Positions 31,403 through 42,468 of a DNA stretch of 64,000 nucleotides are shown in pieces (the first letter of the stretch is position 1; each line of letters begins with the position of its first letter). The position numbers and the translations under genes were made by a program. The notes beneath the pieces are model-generated. The model was not told the DNA's origin. It made no database searches and saw only the letters and a program-made list of their open reading frames with translations. The DNA lies in NCBI GenBank assembly GCA_001931905.2, contig MSJI02000411.1, positions 1-64,000 on the forward strand, given 5' to 3'. This DNA is from Cladosporium sp. IMV 00045. Lineage: Eukaryota > Ascomycota > Dothideomycetes > Cladosporiales > Cladosporiaceae.

Positions 31403-31900
31403 ATGGCTCCCCCAAAGACAGACGCGAAGAACAAGCCTTCACGGAGAAGCAGGAAGGCCAGAACGGAGGGTATGAATCAAACCACACATTTGTAAAAACC
31501 AGAACAGTGGCTGATTTTTGCAGTCTCTTCATCCTCATCCGAGGCCTCTTCAGACAGCGACAGCTCAGCTTCCGATAGTGAGTCGGAGAAGACCTCGAAG
31601 CCCGCAGTCAAAGCGGCGTCTAAACCCAGGGCAAGTCTGAGCCCGTCGCCCGAGGAAGAGTCCGCGACCACTGTTCCAGTCCAAGCATCCAAGGCGGAGA
31701 CTGAGCAGGCATTCGAATCTTTCTACCTTCGCCAGGCTGCCAAAGAATTTTCTGATGACCTCGACAAGCTGAGAGGTGCCAGCGATTTCAAAGGGCAGAG
31801 CAGTGTGGAATTGCTCGTTGGAGCGTTGAAGCAGGGTGGTGCTTGCTTTTCGCCCGATGAGAGAAGCAGAGTTGGTGGTGGTGGCGCGAGTGCCAAATGA
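31403..31900 (+). CDS. RSA3: Ribosome assembly protein RSA3-like, copy B
   Basis: Exons 31403-31469 and 31524-31900 encode 147 residues with the same intron position as copy A. One Gly is missing from the C-terminal Gly run. The Rsa3 domain is unchanged in its core (ESFYLRQAAKEFSDDLDKLR). Differences sit mainly in the basic N-terminus. Confidence 0.85.
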
Positions 31901-32426
31901 GAAGGCTCGCTTAACCGTGAGATAAGACACATTTCCCAATGGTCCTCTCAGTCTGCCCGAAGTTCCTGGAACCTCAACGCCACACACTTACGCTTTGACA
32001 TCGTGTTACGACAGATTCTGGAGGATCTTAAGGATTTCACAGAGAATCACGTTCTGCCAGCGACCAGGAGCTGCACACTGCGTCTTACAAATGGTTTTCA
32101 TGGGAAAGCTGGTTCTACTGTCAACCCAGTACAGCGACAGCGACTCTTGCCATATGGTCGGCCCCACAGGCCGATGATATCGCCCTTGAGACAGGTCGCC
32201 ACGATACAGAACCGCATCATGAAGCTGTGACAGACCAGAGAACCCCTCAGACTCGTGCACAAGGAAGCTCTAATTGCATCAGTCATCATAGTGTTTAGAG
32301 GAGCAAGAGAGGTAATTAACACAAGATAATAGAACCAAAAGATACGACCAAAGTCTTAAAACTATTCATTGGCGCTTTGTCATCAGATCATCAGGACTTT
32401 ACGCTCGAGATCCGGAAATTGTAGTA
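31901..32426. other. Convergent 3' spacer, RSA3 / catalase-like (copy B)
   Basis: This spacer is collinear with 19209-19733. No gene is seen. Confidence 0.5.
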
Positions 32427-33851
32427 TCAGAGTGGCGGCGTGAACTCCTGAGCTTCCCCTGTCTTGATCGCACCTTGGAGAGGCAAGGTGACTTGTGGCG
32501 CCGGAATCGGCGCCGGAACCTCGTCCAAACCTGTTGGCTCAATATAGTTGCGATAGCCGTTGACCTGGAGTCGAAGCTTCCTGGACTCGGCATAGACAAC
32601 TCGCCTCATCCTGTTGGTGCTCCCGAGCGGCTGGTGCGTCTTAAGACCATGCCATGAGTTGCACGTAATCCTGTCATCCCACCAAGTGCGGAACTCTGGG
32701 AGCCAGGAGTCTTGTGGCTGAAACTCTAGTGTCGCGATCTGTTCCATAGGATACTTCTTGTCGTCCCACTCGATTCCGATGTCGTCAACCGGCTGCTCGT
32801 CCAAGTTCTGGAGGAGTTGGGCGCAGAATTTGTAGGTTACCTTGTTCTTCATATGGAACTCGCGATTAAATTGCGAGATGACGTTGATCGGGTCAGACTC
32901 CTTGATAGCATGTTGTTCGAGCTTCTTCTGCTCTTCGCCGAGTGGGAAGACGCCGTACTTGGCGACGTACTCGCCGTGGCGGTAAGCTGACTGAGACCAC
33001 TGGGGCATGGCGACCACTGTATCGTCCTGTAAGCATGGTCCGCTCGTGAACTCGCGGAGATCTACTAACTGTGTTGACAAGGTAGCTGACTTCCCCATGT
33101 AGCTACATCTGCGTCTACACGCTTCTTCTGCTCTTCAGCAAACTTCGGGATATCATCCCAATTCCGCTCGAGCGAGTCTGCGATCTCATACGTTGTCTTT
33201 GGATCTCTCAGCTCAAGAATAGGATAATTGTTCATCGTCCAATCTTGAGTCTTCTTGTCCTCGCCCCAGATCTTTTCGCCTTCGATACCGAAGATCTTGA
33301 TGCCAATACCGCGTGGCGCTGGCACGTTGTCCGGGACGAGCTTCGGCGTGAGAGAGGAGTAGCGCATGATGCAGTCATAGCTGCCGGGTTTTGCGAACAT
33401 GCCCTGCGCGAGGTGGGCAGGTAGATTGTCGTGGACGATGAATTTGCCTACCACGCACTTTTGCCTGGGTCAGTCTTTTACTTTGGAAGGGTCCTTGATA
33501 GCTAGCTTACACCTTGGGTCTTCAGGTGCGTTCCGCGAAGGCAGTGCATATGTTCGTTGAAGTCTGGATATGGCATTAGTCTTCAATGACCTGAGTCTTG
33601 GATGATACTACATACTCATCATCTGGAATCGGTTGAACTGATTGGAGACTTGCTGGATCTTTTCTTTCTCGCCAGGCTGCTCAACCTCGACGCCAGGACC
33701 GTTCCTATGATAAGCTCCATTAGACTGTTGAGCAGTTCAAATCTTCTGATGAAAGAGCGAGCTACCATCGAATATATTTGTTGTTTGAACCTGGTTGTGC
33801 CGTGCCACTGGCTGGATCGCCATCATGGACATCTTGCAAGGGTAGGGTCAT
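32427..33851 (-). CDS. Catalase-like heme protein, five exons, copy B
   Basis: Exons 33851-33766, 33704-33616, 33563-33513, 33447-33070 and 33016-32427 have the same lengths as in copy A and encode 397 residues. The fourth intron uses GTTAGT instead of GTAAGT as donor. The distal and proximal heme-pocket segments are unchanged (NNYPILELRD and RRVVYAESRKLRL). Identical exon lengths in two diverged copies strongly support the five-exon model. Confidence 0.82.
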
Positions 33852-35233
33852 GATGAATAAATTCGCGTTGCCAACAACAATTAGAAGGCTGTTTGTCAAT
33901 GGGTTTCCTAGTTTCCCAGCTTGAACTAACAAACTGACAACGTGAGAACGGAAAACATAGCTGTCTATGTGCTCGACTCATGTCTTATCTACAGAATTCA
34001 CAGATCCAACCATGCCTCATCCCCGCTTCAAGGACGAACGGCAACACCGGCTCTCACAAAACAACCGTCAACAATCTCACACTCCCATCGTTTGGGCGAG
34101 GTCTGGCCCGGCTCTTCTGACCGGTGACAGTTTCTGATTGGGAGAACGTAGATCGGGAGTAGATCATGGGAGCCACCATATGCTTCCACCCGCATGTACC
34201 CTGCGGGGTCCTTTGCGGGGATGCGTGTAGATCGTGGAAAGCTTATGGCCACAAGATGTTCACGACAGCCCGTTCGCTTGACGTGTATTTGTCAAGGGAT
34301 GTAGATCTCACGTTTGCAAAGTTGTGTGGTACTGCAGTTGTCATGAGGCGGGTGCAGCTGCCATCGGCTGGCAGATGTTACGTGGAGAAGGCCTTCATAG
34401 CTGCTATGAGCCAGAACGAAGAACATTAATAGCCCACGCTGTTTTGTCACTGTATACCCTTGAAGAGTAACAGTTGGGAACTTCAGCCGACGCATTGAGT
34501 ACCATTGCTGCGTATTCGATCGAGAAGCTTTCGTTCAGGCAATACACACTGCGACTGCTCGCCTTTTATTCTGATAATACCCGCACAAATTGATTGACCA
34601 TTGTGGGTGCTGTCTATCAGCCCACGGTCTCACGACACATGAAAGAGATCACGAGTGTGACACGACACGGCGATCTCGTGCAATGTTGGGCATGCTCTGA
34701 GGAAGTCCAAGGCAACCGCTTCACCAATCTGAGGTCAAATTTGCCGAGCGGGTGACATGGAAGTCGAAGTGATAAGTGAGATATATGTTTGGAAAGGAAG
34801 CAATGCAACTTCCGTATTCGACTTCATGTCTTGTGATGCTATAATACAGTCTCAGCCGTCACGACCGAATTTCAATCAATGCCTCCGATTAGAAACCCAA
34901 ACAGTCGCTCTTCTTAGTCGCTCTTCTTATCCGAGCCAAACTCCCAGCGCCATGCAATCTGCCGGACACTCAACTCGAAACCATGCTCTGGCCATCTCCC
35001 AAGCACTCCACTCAAGCCCACTCTCTGATGAATCTTTCAGACAACCCACTCACATTCATCCTTTGACAATCTCCCTTATACCCCCCAATCAAGACTATCC
35101 TTTCACAACTTGAATCTACCAGACATTCCACTCAAGCCCTCCCCTGATAACCTTCCAGACACCTCACTCAAGACCATCCCCTGCCATCCTGACCGGACAA
35201 TAACAAATATGAAAATCACTTACTTTCAAGTAC
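33852..35233. other. 1.4-kb spacer, catalase-like promoter and RNA14 3' side (copy B)
   Basis: This is the counterpart of 21159-22568. It lacks the CA microsatellite, has six minisatellite units and carries a short local duplication (GTCGCTCTTCTTA twice near 34908-34934). No gene is seen. Confidence 0.55.
34958..35187. repeat. 37-bp minisatellite, 6 degenerate units, copy B
   Basis: This is the same array as at 22263-22522 but one unit shorter. The unit missing relative to copy A is the first or second. It sits directly 3' of the RNA14 stop. Confidence 0.85.
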
Positions 35234-38200
35234 TCAAGGTCTGCCAGGTAACGGCACGCTGCTAAGAAACTGCACCATGAGGTTAGGATCGAATCTCGTC
35301 GCATTGTAGCTTGCCGCATTAGGCAAAATGCTCAACAGGTAGGTGACCTGCCGCGGCAGGGTTGGCGGCTGAGGCGCGCCCTGAGGTCCACCACCGGGGA
35401 CAAAGTTCTTCACGGCGAATCCGCTGCCGCCTCCAGACGCGTTGACGTTCATGTTGTTGTTGGTGGTAGGTACAGTGGCGGACATGTTGCTCATGCTGCC
35501 ACCAGCAGTAGCGATACGCTTGCCTGCTGCACCCTTGATCGGTGAGTCACCGCGCATGAATTTGCGCGAAGGCGTGTCGGCGTCGGAGTCGTCGAGTGGA
35601 CGCTTGGGTGATGCGACGTAAGGGCCGTGGGGACCGAGGCGGATTTCTCCTGTTTGTGGGCTGGCCATTGCGGCAACACCGCCTGGTGGCGGTTGCTGAG
35701 GTGGGAAGGCAGCATCGAGGAACACCCTGGGTTGTGTTTGGGTTGCAGAGACGACGATCTGTGCTTTCAACGGGTCGAATGCAGGCATCTCAAAGCGGTG
35801 GCTGAAGCGCAAGAGCTCAGGCTCGTCGGGGAACATCTCGGCCATACGTTTCTCCAACTTGTGAATTTGCGCCAGGTCACCGTAGTTTGATTCGAAGTTG
35901 TGCATGTAGCCAAGCAGAGGTCGGCATTTCTCCTTTTGTATCTCGGGCAGCACTGAAGCTGGGTTGAGAATCTTGGTTAGAGTAGTTTCGAACACGACCT
36001 TAGCGTTTGTGAGGTCGTTGATAGAGACCAGGTGCTTGATGTACTCCAAGGCGAAGAGCTCGTCGACAGGGAAGAGCTTGAGTCCGCGCTCAAAGATTCT
36101 GGTAGCCGCAGGGTCTCTGTAGCAGTGGTGCTCGAGAAGGGCGGAGACAACGTAGACATCACTGGTGAGCATGCCGCGAGGCCTAGCTTCAGCGAAAACG
36201 CCACGAAACCCCTTCTTTGGCTGCTTCGGTGCGCCTTGGCCCTGAATGCGACGGAATGCACGCATCTTCGCCGACCAGACTGCTGAGATTGTGCGCTTGA
36301 GGAGATCTCTTTGGGCGTCAAATGTCACCTTGACACCCTTAAGCTGCTCCTCAAGCTGCTGCTTGCGCGACTTCGGCTTCTCATCATCATCCACATCATC
36401 TTCCTCGTCGTCCGGCTTATCTTGCTCCTCGTCGGGGGTCATGTTTGCAAAGCTCTCCTGTACTTCAGCCTGTGCCTTCTTTTCGCGCTGTGCGTATTTG
36501 TCACGAAGCGCGTACAGGGCCGCAAGGCTGCTCTCGTAGACAGCGTCGAGCTTACTGCCATTCTGGATGATAACTTCGTCCGAAGATCCAGCCGGAAGGG
36601 CGCTTTCGACGCGGTCGGCCTTCTTCAGGGCCAGCAATACCGATTCGGGGTTCGCGGCAATGCCCTCATCCAAGAAACTCTCGCCCTCTTGCGTCATGTC
36701 ATCTCTACCCTGGTCGAAACACCAGACTGCAGCATCGTACCAGATATTGGGGTAGAATCGCAGGGCCATTGTAGCTTGCTTGAAGACGAACAGAACACGT
36801 TTTCTGTACTGCACACCGTCTTCTTCGTCTTTCAAGACAAGCTCATCCGCCTCCTCCCATCGAATCCACTCTTGCCACTTCTCCACCTGCGTTCCGAACT
36901 CATCCTCGCCAGCACAGCCGTAAACAGGCGGCAGTTTTGGCAGATTCAATCGGTCGAGACCTGCCAACCGGCTGTCTAATTGTGTCTTGGCGGACTTTGC
37001 AGTCATGTATGAGGCTCCTTGGTCGTTGAGGTTCTTCCTGCCGGCAGCTCTGTTCAGGGAAGTCTCAAAGTTGTCGTAGTCTTTCCACAGCCTGACGAGC
37101 TCTTCGTGCGGGACAGACACGGCGCGCTGGTATGCTTTACGTAAAAGATCGACCTTCTGCAGGTCTTGCCAGCCGCTGCCACCGACGGATCCAGGGCCTG
37201 ATTTGATGAAGTCGATGTATTCCTTCCAGAGCTCACCCGCATCGGGGTCGATGCCGACCTTATCGAGCACGACTTCGAAGACTTGTGAAAGTAGCGTACG
37301 GTTGCGTCCATCTGCGTCATTGACCAATGGGTTGCGGCGACGACAGAAGTTGAGGTAAAAGTGCCACATGTCGGTATCCAGAACCTTGTTCAAAGAATTA
37401 CCCAAGATCTGCTCCACGCGTCCGTTCTCACCATTGTCTTGTTCCCAATGCGCGTATTCAAGCCATACCTTGGCCTACAATTAGGGGTCAGCATTAGCAT
37501 AGAATAGTAGAAGTTTAAGCCAAGTGATGCAGGAATAGAATAGTTGACTTACCGCGGTCGGAAAAACGGCAAGGAACCTCTCGTAGACTCTTCGCACGTT
37601 GTCTGGCTGATCCTTTTCCTTGTAGTGAGCAATGAGTGCCATCCAGGCATCAGTGTCAGCTTTGGGATCATCCTGGATGCGATCCTCAAGCTGACCGACT
37701 ATGTCATGTGGTAAACGTTGGGCCAATGGTGCGGCCTGAGGACCCTGCGGGGCACCTGAGCCTTCAACGGATTTGTGAATCGGGGTTGGAGCAGCGCTAG
37801 GCTGCACTGAGGGTGAAAGCATGCTGCTTTGATCTGCAGCAGCACTCGGAACTTGGACAGTAGGGACAAGGGTATCAGAAGGAATGCTAGAGACAGGGGC
37901 GGGAACAGGTGCAGTGGTGGAAGCAGTAACAGTAGTGGAGCCCGTGAGACCGTTGTTCTGTTGTGCAGTGGAAGCAGCGACAGCATCTGGCGTAGGTTCA
38001 CTACCTAATGTTAAGTCTTGTGCTTCAGACGTCGCGACAGCACCCAATCCCGACTGTGCGCCACGCGTGCCATTCAATTGCGATGGCACGGGTGTAGTAT
38101 CTTCTTCATCGTCGCTCTCTTCCAAGATGAACCCTCCGACAGTTTTGGGCTTCGCGCTCTGCTCAGCGGCGTTTGGCGCAGCAGATGATGTGCGGCTTAC

Positions 38201-38410
38201 TTGCTGTGAAGGTTGCGCCGATGCGGTCGTCGAGGGATTTGCGTGTGCGTTGAGTTCATCCGTGCCGTCACCTCCAAAATCTGGCTCGTATTCTTCCTCA
38301 TCTTCGTCTCCGGCGGTGTGTCCGTTTGCTTCTGCGGTTGGGTCATAGCTGTCATCCTCGTCGTCGCCAGCATTAAAAGTGGGCGGGTCGAGCGGGTCGT
38401 ACTCCGCCAT
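35234..38410 (-). CDS. RNA14: RNA14 / CstF-77, complete gene
   Basis: Exons 38410-37553 and 37474-35234 encode 1032 residues. The 78-bp intron (GTAAGT...TTGTAG) joins FPTA to AKVWLEYAHWEQ, which completes a HAT repeat. Residues 1-245 are acidic then Ala/Ser/Thr-rich and disordered. HAT repeats start near residue 255 (DAWMALIAHYKEKDQPDNVR) and continue through the Suf domain. An acidic DDEEDDVDDDEK stretch lies in the middle, and the C-terminus is Gly/Asn-rich. The protein is the dimeric scaffold of cleavage/polyadenylation factor IA in the nucleus. The N-terminal extension is longer than in yeast. The gene is divergent from UNC50. Confidence 0.92.
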
Positions 38411-39077
38411 GATTCAATTAAACTATAGTCAATGCAAGTAAAGTCCAGTAGAGAAGAAAGGCAATGCTGATGAGCCGAAGGGAAGGCAAGAGGTGTTGTG
38501 AGGTAAAGTGGTGGTATTGTGCAGATGAAGTAGCTTGTGATAGCTTTGCGACAGAGCAAGCGAAGCGCGCGATTTGATGTGAAAGTCTCGCCTCGGGATG
38601 ATCCGGTGGCGCCTTACCGCTTTCGGCCGCAGCTGCAACTTCACATGCTCGCCTCACTCGCTCCTAAGGAGATATTACACCACATGCTGGAAGTGAAAGT
38701 TTGCAAGAATACGTCTGTCATCTAATACGCACAGGAAATACGTCACTTCACAATCAGAGCTTCGACCCAAGACCCTTCTGTCTTACGAATACCGTTCGAT
38801 TCTGATCGCTTTCAAGCCACTTGTTTCCTTTCTCGGGTACCAACAACCGGAGATCCTCGCCATTACTTTTTTGGTGAATCACCAATTTCCTTTTGAGTGA
38901 CGAGTGCAAGCTGTAATAGAGGCAGCTTCTCGCTTTGCGAGTACATTGGAACCATCTCAGATTGCAGAACATTCTGGCCTAGCACACCGACACTACGTCG
39001 CATCTGCTTTAGGGGAAGACCGTCAAAGAACATTGTGTTGTGCAACTACACAGCTTTAAGCCATCGAAAGAGCGATC
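38411..39077. promoter_or_regulatory. Divergent promoter region, RNA14 / UNC50
   Basis: About 670 bp lie between two divergent starts. No gene is seen. The open frame beginning near 38897 overlaps the UNC50 exons in another frame and is a shadow. Confidence 0.5.
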
Positions 39078-40109
39078 ATGTCTCAACGCAGGAGCACCAT
39101 GAAACTACCGCCTTTCTTTCGAAGGCTCTTCAAGTTCACATCTATGGACTTCGAAACAGTGAGCTTCGCCACCACCAACATCGGCATCTAGTACCAGCTG
39201 ACGCAAACCAGGCAGTGTGGGAGATGACCCAATTGATCATCGCTCCTAAAAAAGTGTTTCGTAACATCTACTATCATGTATGTCATTCTGTCAACATTGA
39301 AAGATCGACGGCGACTAACATCCAAGCAGAAACGTTCGAAAGCTCTCTCTACCGGAGTCCATCAAGTGGCCGGCTAACAATCTCATTCAGAAACCAAAAA
39401 CTCATACCACCGAGCCGATCCAGCGTTCACCTACCTCCTCTCGCTCTTCTTCCTCATGACAGGCGTAGCCTGGGGGTCTGCCTACGCCGACGGGGTGGGA
39501 CCCACGCTCCGAATCGCATTCGTCTTTGTCCTCGGCCACTTCCTTGGAACTTCATTGTTGGTCTCGGCTCTGATGTACTTCCTCGTCGGTCGCGTTCTCG
39601 GCAAGCGCAGACAAGGCTTGTTCGGTCCGCCAACTGGTGGCGACGATGGACTGGAGTTCGGCTATTGCTTCGATGTATGTCAAACTGTGAACCTAGTTGA
39701 GCATGGTGAGCGAGGCTGACATGCACAGGTCTCCATCCGCGCATTCCTGCCCCTCTGGGTCTTCCTCTACGTTCTGCAATTCCTCTTCATGCCGCTGATC
39801 GCGCGCGACTACTGGGTGTCCAATTTCTTCGGCAACACCATGTACCTGCTCGCGCTGAGCTACTATTTTGTCATCACGTTCCTGGGCTACAACGGTGCGC
39901 AAATCCCAAATATTCCTTACTACGCCTTGTAGAAATAGCATCGCTGATTCAAAACTCTAGCATTGCCATTCCTGAGTCGCACCGAGGTCCTTCTGGCGCC
40001 AGTTCCTGTCCTGGTCATTATCTGGCTCATCAGTTTGTTCACATTTGATTGCGCTACGAACCTGGCCCCGGTGCTGTGGTGTGGAGTCAATCTCCGAAAA
40101 GCGGTATAG
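39078..40109 (+). CDS. GMH1: UNC50/GMH1 family Golgi membrane protein, with a predicted 4-nt microexon
   Basis: Exons 39078-39158, 39212-39277, 39330-39333, 39391-39674, 39729-39894 and 39961-40109 encode 249 residues. The N-terminus (FFRRLFKFTSMDFETAVWEM) and the HKQTKN block are family hallmarks. Several hydrophobic segments follow, including a FLGYNALPFLSRTEVLL stretch typical of UNC50. The protein acts in the inner Golgi membrane and interacts with Arf exchange factors, as known from yeast Gmh1. The third exon is only AAAC. With it the total is 250 codons and the junction reads YYH-K-Q-TKN. Without it the frame is lost. Both flanking introns (52 and 57 bp) have their own CTAAC branch site and AG, which supports two separate introns. 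Confidence 0.85.
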
Positions 40110-40373
40110 ATTACTCGTCGCTGCTCGGAAGGAAGTTTCTTTGAGACATTGACATATACGGATCGCATGCTTGTACAGATGCTAATCAGATACACCAAAA
40201 ATCTCAATGAAGTGGTCTTCGCTCATCACGAATTGGTCTCTCAGGCTTTTTGAGCATAATTCATTCGATCTCTATGCTGCGACTCACCAAAAGCGGCCTA
40301 CTCACGTGAAGTGGCGATTGAAGTGCTGAATAATCCTCACATTATTAACCTAACCAAACCTCATCCAACCCAT

Positions 40374-41785
40374 CTACTCCGCATCCAGCGGACAATAAGG
40401 CGGAATATCATCAACCTGAATACCTCCCCTCTTCTTGACATCGCTATCATGGAACGGCGTCCTCAACCCACCCTCACTCTCCGGCACCGCCAACCAAAGC
40501 CTAAACAAATGCCTCCTTACCCTCTCACGGCCCTGCTCATCCAAACTCCCCGCCGGCCAGTCCTTGTACGCCGTGCGAGCGTGCAGCACGTGCCCGTTCG
40601 CCAGGAGTTGAATGTCGCCGGGCTCGAGGATCATGTGCAGCGCGAGGCGCGCCGCTGTCTCGTCCAGAACTGTGAGAGCGCGCTGCTGCGCGGGCGTGAG
40701 GGGCGGAATCACAGCGTTGGGGCCGGAGTTGAAGCGCGCGAGGGATGTTACGTTGTTCGGGTCGAATTTCAGCCAGACGCGTGGTGGGGCGCCGCTGGGG
40801 TCGGTTTGTTGGCGCTCCGTGTAGAGGATGCTGGATTTGTACCAGGGGTCTTGGCCCGCGCTGACTTCGCCTTTGCGGTCGAAGTACCAGTCGGGCGTGG
40901 CGAGGGTTTGCACTACGTCGGGGTTCTCGCGTTGAAGGGTGTTGTATAGGTGGTGCGTGGAGACGATGTCGGATTCGCCGCCAAAGAGAGCTTTGGAGAT
41001 GCAGAGGAGGCCGACGAGGTCGGCGCCGTCGGTGTGAAAGTATTGTCTGGAGAGTGTGTTAGCGGAAGCACTGGTGGGTATTCATGGTTTGAGAGGATTC
41101 AGACTCACTTCGCGTTGGTGCGGTAGATGCGGACTTTGTCTTTGGCCGTGGCATCTTCGCCTAGGTCCTTGACGTGCCCAAGAACATGGCCTTTGCCGTT
41201 TTGACTCACGAAGTACCCAAAGTAGGCGCCGAGACCCATGTACCTACAGCACGTTAGTCTCGTAATCGGAGCAGCACACAAACAGCGTTACCCACGCTGT
41301 AGCCGATTTCTCGAGCCCCCACTCTCGCACCGGCACGCCTTTGAAGAGAATGAATCCCTTGCCATTGAGGATTTCCTTCTTGACAGTGCCAAAAAACGCC
41401 TCAAGCTTAGGCAGAGGGAAAAGATCCTAAACGCCACACATGTCAGCAACAGAAACAACAGCAAAGATCAAAGAACCCTCGCAGGCGACTCGGTCAACAA
41501 TCTCACCTTGGCCATAGCAGTCAAAGGCTTGCCACTTCTGAGATACTCATCAGCCGCGTGGCCGAGCTCAGCAATCTCATCCTCGCTGAACGCGTGCGTC
41601 CACCGCTCAGGGTGCTCGCGATAGTCTTCGGACTGCCAGACGGTCGGACCGGTGATTTCCTTGGGGAACTCGGAGGGAGGTGTGAGTTGTGAGTAGATCG
41701 GGTTGTGTTGACCCGAGGTCTTGAGGCCGTCGGGGAAGATGGCCTTGTTGGCTGCGTTTGGGGCGATGGTGCTTGTCATGGTCAT
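40374..41785 (-). CDS. TauD/TfdA-like 2-oxoglutarate dioxygenase
   Basis: Exons 41785-41507, 41426-41296, 41243-41109 and 41046-40374 encode 405 residues, with introns of 80, 52 and 62 bp. The iron site is visible as H186-T-D188 (QYFHTDGADLVGLLC) and a distal His in NGHVLHART (about H337), with Arg339 following. The second intron uses GTGGGT as donor, which is needed to give ATAYMGLGAYFGY. The family oxidises taurine, other sulfonates or unrelated small acids using Fe(II), O2 and 2-oxoglutarate. The substrate here is unknown. No signal peptide is present, so a cytosolic location is likely. The urea-transporter-like gene follows upstream on the same strand, which may hint at a nutrient-scavenging context (inference). 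Confidence 0.87.
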
Positions 41786-42468
41786 AGCCTGGTGTTAAAG
41801 TATTCTTGGTCACTCAGATCGGGTTTGAAGTTATTTTGCTTGTTTATGTTGGCGTCGATAATCTTCCGTTAACGAATCGGTATGCCGAGGTTGTTAGTAT
41901 AGCTCTCTAAAAAGAAGTGCCGCGGCTGCAACAGGTAAGTGAGGCTTGGGAGCGGCCTGTAATTCGCACGCAATTGATTGATAGGTAGTCAGGAAAAGAC
42001 AAGCAACGGAAAGTGAAGATGAGAAGTGCGTTATTTGGTTTACCCCTCTTCCAGTGGTCTTTTGCCGTATTGGTGAGAGGAGCATTGCGTGCTCGGAACC
42101 GTCTCCACTTTTCGGCAACTCATGTTACACTGAAGACATCGATATCGGATGCGAAGTTGAACATACTACAAAAAATAAAAATAAAAGATTGGCAAGGCTA
42201 TGAGGATGTCATGCGAAGTGAAAAGCGTGATAATCAACGATCAATTATTCGTGGGTGCTGCTGCAATAATGCGTGTCCTTCGACCTTCAAGCTTACATGT
42301 ACAGTATCGGGCAATACTTCTAGACGCCGCTGTAGTATTGCCAATCACCGGCTAACATCTTGCGACACATCACACATTCCAAACACGAATCATAACATCA
42401 GTTTGTATTGAATAAAACTCTGTTGGTCTATCACTTCGTTTGTGAAGCCGCCTTCGTCGCCAACGCAA
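41786..42468. other. Intergenic spacer, TauD-like promoter / DUR3 3' side
   Basis: The spacer holds the promoter of the TauD-like gene and the 3' UTR of the transporter. It includes an A-rich stretch near 42170-42187. No gene is seen. Confidence 0.5.

Larger units (their letters stand above)
24461..37105. repeat. Segmental duplication, copy B (12.6 kb)
   Basis: The block starts at the base corresponding to 11743 and ends at the base corresponding to 24440, in the same orientation and gene order. It then continues into the unique RNA14 N-terminal part. It may be a true diverged tandem copy or, more simply, the homeologous haplotype scaffolded after copy A. Confidence 0.95.
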
